NCBI GenBank assembly: GCA_030651305.1
Contig: JAUSCI010000037.1
Coordinates: forward strand, 29,340-93,339
From: Sulfuritalea sp.
Lineage (GTDB): Bacteria; Pseudomonadota; Gammaproteobacteria; Burkholderiales; Rhodocyclaceae
Length of the DNA stretch: 64,000 bases
Direction of reading: 5' to 3'
Shown: piece by piece, positions 59,732-64,000 of the stretch
Layout of the letters: every line of letters starts with the position of its first letter
How positions within the stretch are numbered: position 1 is the stretch's first letter
Made by a program: the position numbers and the translations under genes
Notes under the pieces: model-generated
What the model was told of the DNA's origin: nothing
Seen by the model: only the letters and a program-made list of their open reading frames with translations
The model's database searches: none

Positions 59732-61111
59732 GTGCCTCTCTTCCCAATGTCCCTGTTGCGCTGCCTAATCCTGCCGCTGCTGCTTCTGTTGATCGGTTCC
59801 GCACATGCCCAGCAGGCGCTGCACGTGACGGCGGAAATGACATCGCCGCCCGGTCTGTCGTTCGGCGCGGCGCTGCCGGTAATGCAACTGCCCGATCCGT
59901 CGCGGGAAGTGAAGGACGATCTGCCGCCGATGCCGACCATCGACCTCACCACGCCGCCCGACGACCTGTGGCAGCGCATGCGCAACGGTTTTTCCATGCC
60001 CGACCTCGACAGCCCGCTGGTGGCCGACCGCCAGGCCTGGTATCTGAACCGTCCCGATCTGCTGCAGCGGGTATTCGAGCGCAGCCGGCGCTATCTGTAT
60101 CACATCGTGGTCGAACTCGAAAAGCGCGGCATGCCGACCGAACTGGCCTTGCTGCCGATCGTCGAAAGCTCCTTCAATCCGCTGGCCTACTCGTCCGCCC
60201 GTGCGCTGGGCATGTGGCAATTCATTCCCGCCACCGGCAAGACCTACAAGCTGCAGCAGAACTGGTGGTTCGACCAGCGCCGCGACATCGTCGCCTCGAC
60301 CAGCGCCGCACTCGACTATCTGCAAACCATCTACGAAATGCACGGCGACTGGCATCTGGCGCTGGCCTCCTACAACTGGGGCGAAAATGCGGTCGGTCGC
60401 GCCATCGTGAAAAACCAGGCCAAGGGTCTGCCGACCGATTACCTGCACCTGAAAATGCCGGGCGAGACACGCTATTACGTGCCCAAACTGCAGGCGATCA
60501 AGAACATCATTGCCCAGCCGCAACTGTTCGGCATCAGCCTCGATCCGATTCCAAACCGGCCATATTTCGGCACGGTGGAGCGCAATGGCAACATGGACAT
60601 CGTCCTCGCGGCGCAACTTGCGGAAATCCCGCTGGACGAATTCATCGCGCTCAATCCGGCCTACAGCCGGCCGGTGATGCCGACCGCGGCCAACAGCCCG
60701 CTGGTGCTGCCGGCCGAGAAGGTGCAGACCTTTCTCGACAATCTGCAAGACCACGAAGCGCAGGACAAGCCGCTGTCCGCCTGGCACACCCACAACCTGA
60801 AGCAGGGCGAGAAGCTTGAAGCCGTCGCCAAACGCTACGGCATCAGCGCGGCACGGCTGAAACAGCTGAACGGCATCAACGCACGAACAAAGATCGCGAC
60901 CGGCTTCGCCCTGCTGGTGCCCGGCAAGGATGCGATGGGGCAGGAGTCGATCGCCGCCCACCTGCCGCAGACCCCGGCCAATCCGCCGCGCGCGACGAAG
61001 CGGAAGAAGGCCAAGGCGGGCAAGGCCCGCGTCAAACCCGGCGGCACCATCATCGTCAAGATCAGGAAAGCGCCTGCCGCCAAGCCGGCGGTGAAGCCGA
61101 CGAAGCCCTAG
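59732..61111 (+). CDS. mltD: Membrane-bound lytic murein transglycosylase D-like (SLT + LysM)
   Basis: PTELALLPIVESSFNPLAYSSARALGMWQFIPATGKTYKL; DYLQTIYEMHGDWHLALASYNWGENAVGRAI; LysM GEKLEAVAKRYGISAARLKQLNGI. Confidence 0.93.
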   Translation: MPLFPMSLLRCLILPLLLLLIGSAHAQQALHVTAEMTSPPGLSFGAALPVMQLPDPSREVKDDLPPMPTIDLTTPPDDLWQRMRNGFSMPDLDSPLVADRQAWYLNRPDLLQRVFERSRRYLYHIVVELEKRGMPTELALLPIVESSFNPLAYSSARALGMWQFIPATGKTYKLQQNWWFDQRRDIVASTSAALDYLQTIYEMHGDWHLALASYNWGENAVGRAIVKNQAKGLPTDYLHLKMPGETRYYVPKLQAIKNIIAQPQLFGISLDPIPNRPYFGTVERNGNMDIVLAAQLAEIPLDEFIALNPAYSRPVMPTAANSPLVLPAEKVQTFLDNLQDHEAQDKPLSAWHTHNLKQGEKLEAVAKRYGISAARLKQLNGINARTKIATGFALLVPGKDAMGQESIAAHLPQTPANPPRATKRKKAKAGKARVKPGGTIIVKIRKAPAAKPAVKPTKP

Positions 61112-61216
61112 ATCAGTCTGTTCGGCAGCAGACATATCGCCTGCGCGAATCCAGATAGGATTCAGATTGACGGCTGCCCTGTCGGGTTGCCGGCCAGTCG
61201 CCGAAAGGAAGGAAGC

Positions 61217-61420
61217 ATGGACTCCCGCACCGCCATCTTCTATCTGGCGCTCATCGTAATCGCCGGATGTGCGGCAGAGCTCTATGTGCGAATGAAAGGG
61301 ATGGGCGACCATGTCGAGAAGCTTCGCGGCGTCATCGTCGCCAAGAAGCCGGACCTCTTCCCTACCATGGTGCCCCTGGTCGCGGCCATCATCGTCGCCG
61401 CCATGACGATTCCGCATTGA
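61217..61420 (+). CDS. Small two-TM membrane protein
   Basis: MDSRTAIFYLALIVIAGCAAELYVRMKGMGDH...VPLVAAIIVAAMTIPH; GGAAGG-like RBS upstream. Confidence 0.5.
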   Translation: MDSRTAIFYLALIVIAGCAAELYVRMKGMGDHVEKLRGVIVAKKPDLFPTMVPLVAAIIVAAMTIPH

Positions 61421-61529
61421 GAAGTGCGATCAGTTCTCAGCAAACGGTAGAGCTTCCATAGCCGCACGCTGAACCACTTTGTTCAGCGGCTTCGCTGGCC
61501 CGCCCAATTGTCGCGCCGGGCAAGGCTTA

Positions 61530-62459
61530 CTACCGCAAGCGCGCCAGTCGCTTGGTGAGCGCGTCGCCGACGAACTGTATGAAGGCCCGTACCCGCGCTG
61601 TGTGGCGCAGATCGGGGTGGGTGAGCATCCATACCGGCTGCGCCAGTTCGGCGATGGGCTCCGACACCGCCACCAATTCAGGGTGCTTGTCTTCCATGAA
61701 GGTGGGCAGCAGCCCCACACCGATGCCGGTGCGCAGCATCGCGGCTTTTGCGTTGAAAATGTCGACCCGAACCCGGACGTTGGACTGCACCAAGCGCTCG
61801 CGCAGCCAGCGGTCGTATACACGTGTTGAGGCCTCGCGCTCAAACGCCACCCAGGGTGCCTCGCGCGTGAGCACATCGATCGGCGTCACGCACTGCGGCA
61901 AGCTCGCCGCGCCGCGCAACGCATAGACGCGGCACGGGGCCATGCCGAGTTGGTTTCCCACCAGATGCTCGGCCACGTTGCCCGACAGGCGCAGCGCCAC
62001 GTCGGCCTCGCGGCGCGACCAGTTCTGCTCCGGATCGGCGTGCCGGCTCGACAGGTCGATCAGGAAGGCGTTTTCGATCACCTCGACTTCGATGCCCGGA
62101 TAAGCGCGCGAAAAATCGGCCAAGGGCTGCGGCAACAGGTGGTCCATCAACACAAAAGCCGTGGTCACCCGCAGCACGCCGGTGAGCTCCCGGTCGCGCC
62201 CGAATACCCTGCGCTCTACCTCGTCGGCGCGTATCGCCATGTGGCGCGCCTGCTCCAGCAGGGCAAGGCCGGCCTCGGTGGGCCGGTATCCACTTCGCTG
62301 GCGGTCGAACAGGCGCGAGCCCAGTCGGGCTTCCAGCGCATCCAGTCGGCGCAGAACCGTGGTGTGGTTGACGCCGAGCGCACGCGCCGCGCCGGCTAGC
62401 GAGCCTGCGACGCCGATCGCGAGGGCGTGCCTCAGGTCGTCCCAGTCAAGGGCAGGCAT
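61530..62459 (-). CDS. LysR family transcriptional regulator
   Basis: LDWDDLRHALAIGVAGSLAGAARALGVNHTTVLRRLDALEARLGSRLFDR HTH. Confidence 0.95.
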   Translation of the reverse strand: MPALDWDDLRHALAIGVAGSLAGAARALGVNHTTVLRRLDALEARLGSRLFDRQRSGYRPTEAGLALLEQARHMAIRADEVERRVFGRDRELTGVLRVTTAFVLMDHLLPQPLADFSRAYPGIEVEVIENAFLIDLSSRHADPEQNWSRREADVALRLSGNVAEHLVGNQLGMAPCRVYALRGAASLPQCVTPIDVLTREAPWVAFEREASTRVYDRWLRERLVQSNVRVRVDIFNAKAAMLRTGIGVGLLPTFMEDKHPELVAVSEPIAELAQPVWMLTHPDLRHTARVRAFIQFVGDALTKRLARLR

Positions 62460-62593
62460 ACCTGATGTTGCGTTCTTGCAAACTCATAGTGCATTTTTAC
62501 ATATTGTGCGCATATTTGCAAAGCTCTATAGTCCATTCACTGCACGGAAACCCGAATTCACGAGTTCCGCACAATCCGCTGACTGGAGCCGCC

Positions 62594-62779
62594 ATGAACA
62601 CCTACACTTCGCCTCACGTACTCGGCCTCGACAAGCCGCGCTCTGCGCTGCGCCCGGCAACACTGGCGCGAACCCCGGCGCCAGGCATGGCTCACGCAGG
62701 CTTGATGGAGCGCCTCGCTGCCTGGGCCGAGCGGCAACCGGCTCATCACCGCCTGGGCAGTTGGGAGCGGCTCAGGTAG
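62594..62779 (+). CDS. Small hypothetical protein divergent from lysR
   Basis: MNTYTSPHVLGLDKPRSALRPATL...; good start context; divergent placement. Confidence 0.45.
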   Translation: MNTYTSPHVLGLDKPRSALRPATLARTPAPGMAHAGLMERLAAWAERQPAHHRLGSWERLR

Positions 62780-62904
62780 CCTGCCCGAGCGTGACGTCAA
62801 CCAAACCGAATGGCAGCTGCTACTGGCCGGACGTGGCCGCCCGGCATCCACTGAGCCGCCAAGTCGCCCGACAGTTTATGGCTGATGGCAAGCTCACTCC
62901 AGGG

Positions 62905-63999
62905 TCAAACCGCCTTGATGCAGCGCACGGCGTGGGTGGCGCCGAACAGCGTCTCGACCGGATAACCGCGGCGGCAAGCTTCGTCGGCCAGCGGACAGCG
63001 CGGATGGAAATGGCAGCCGGCTGGAGGATTGGCCGGCGACGGCATGTCGCCGACCAGCTTCGGCACCTCGCTGCGCGCGCCATCGACGCGCGGCACCGCC
63101 GCCAGCAAGGCCTTCGTGTAGGGATGCCGCGGCTGGCGCAGCACTTCCTCCGCCGTGCCGCGCTCGACCACGCGACCGAGGTACATCACCGCCACCTCGT
63201 GCGCCAGGTAATCCACCACCGCGATGTTGTGCGTGATGAACAGATAAGCCAGCTTCAGCTCGCCTTGCAGGTCGGATAGCAGGTTCAGGATCTGCGCCTG
63301 TACCGATACATCCAGCGCCGAGGTCGGCTCGTCGCAGATCAGCAGTTGCGGATTTACCGCCAGGGCGCGGGCAATGGCGATGCGCTGGCGCTGGCCGCCG
63401 GAAAATTCGTGGGGATAGCGGCCCGCCATGTCGGCGCGCAGGCCGACCTGTTCCATCAGGACGCCCGTACGTGCCGCCAGATCGCCACCGCTGCCACGCG
63501 GGGCCAGGGCCCGCATGCCTTCGGCGATGATGTCGCCGATGCGCAGGCGCGGGTTGAGCGAGGCGAAGGGGTCCTGGAAGACCATCTGCATCTTGGCGCG
63601 CAGCGGCCGCAATTCACCGCTTGAAAGGGTGGTCAGTTCCGCACCGTCGAGCATCACGCTGCCGCCCGTCGGCCGCAACAACTGCAACATGGCCTTGCCG
63701 GCGGTGGTCTTGCCGCAGCCCGACTCGCCGACCAGCGCCAGGGTGCGCCCCGGCATGAGTTGCAGCGACACGCCATCGACCGCGCGCACGGCGCCGACGG
63801 CGCGCTGCAGGATGCCGCGCCGGATCGGAAAATGCACCTGCAGGTCTTTCACTTCCAGCAGCGGTTTCGACTCGGCCGCTGTCGCCGTATCGCCAGCGCC
63901 GACTATCGGGGCAACGCCGGGTGCGGCGCCGGGCAGAAAGCAACGCACGCGCTGCTTCGCATCCACCTCGCGCCAGGGCGGTGGCGCCGTGCGGCAGAC
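62905..63999 (-). CDS. Oligopeptide/dipeptide ABC transporter ATPase; second domain of a probable two-domain ATPase continuing past the window end
   Basis: GESGCGKTTAGKAML, FSGGQRQRIAIARAL, LICDEPTSALD, C-terminal CPLADEACRRG; frame stays open to the edge with CRTAPPPWREVDAKQRVRCFL, like the end of a preceding oligopeptide ATPase domain. Confidence 0.88.
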   Translation of the reverse strand, partial: VCRTAPPPWREVDAKQRVRCFLPGAAPGVAPIVGAGDTATAAESKPLLEVKDLQVHFPIRRGILQRAVGAVRAVDGVSLQLMPGRTLALVGESGCGKTTAGKAMLQLLRPTGGSVMLDGAELTTLSSGELRPLRAKMQMVFQDPFASLNPRLRIGDIIAEGMRALAPRGSGGDLAARTGVLMEQVGLRADMAGRYPHEFSGGQRQRIAIARALAVNPQLLICDEPTSALDVSVQAQILNLLSDLQGELKLAYLFITHNIAVVDYLAHEVAVMYLGRVVERGTAEEVLRQPRHPYTKALLAAVPRVDGARSEVPKLVGDMPSPANPPAGCHFHPRCPLADEACRRGYPVETLFGATHAVRCIKAV

Positions 64000-64000
64000 C

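Noticed and set aside
59765-61417. 550-aa minus-strand ORF
   Set aside because: Antisense to mltD
62460-62593. LysR-type T-N11-A sites in the lysR upstream region
   Set aside because: AT-rich with several weak candidates; cannot choose one from sequence alone
1-64000. CRISPR arrays, tRNA and rRNA genes
   Set aside because: No regularly spaced repeats and no tRNA or rRNA sequence recognised by eye

Overview
GC-rich, gene-dense chromosomal window that looks like a betaproteobacterium (Rhodocyclales-like gene content; taxonomy is inference). From left to right: (1) a signalling cluster with a receiver end, CheR, a CheB without receiver, and a REC-PAS-GAF-PAS-GGDEF-EAL protein; (2) a lipid island with two WS/DGAT wax-ester/TAG synthase paralogs, hydrolases, MFS, TetR, SDR, quinone oxidoreductase and aldehyde dehydrogenase; (3) a cytochrome c maturation operon ccmC-D-F-G-H-I in which ccmA, ccmB and ccmE are not visible; (4) a PhnD-like binding protein / histidine kinase / NtrC-type sigma54 regulator module with three copies of a (T/C)GTTAC-N6-GTAACA palindrome in front of it and a small c-type cytochrome behind it; (5) a surface-glycan/methyltransferase locus holding an intact IS1380-type element, an IS4-type element whose transposase carries three in-frame TAG codons, and a wecE-type aminotransferase with a large internal deletion; (6) hemN, a chimeric gene scrap (gloB 5' part fused to the ALDH 3' part), a giant hybrid histidine kinase, dnaQ/rnhA/methyltransferase/gloB, a Tat-exported caspase-like protein with a 113-aa internal repeat, MltD, LysR and a dual-domain ABC ATPase cut by the window edge. 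Strongest leads: the AioXSR-like sensory module with its repeated palindrome, the mosaic gene scrap at 49.3 kb, the triple-amber IS4 element with perfect ends and target duplication, and the WS/DGAT pair in which one copy has an altered HHxxxDG motif. No tRNA, rRNA or CRISPR array was recognised. All family calls come from reading the translations; no database search was run.
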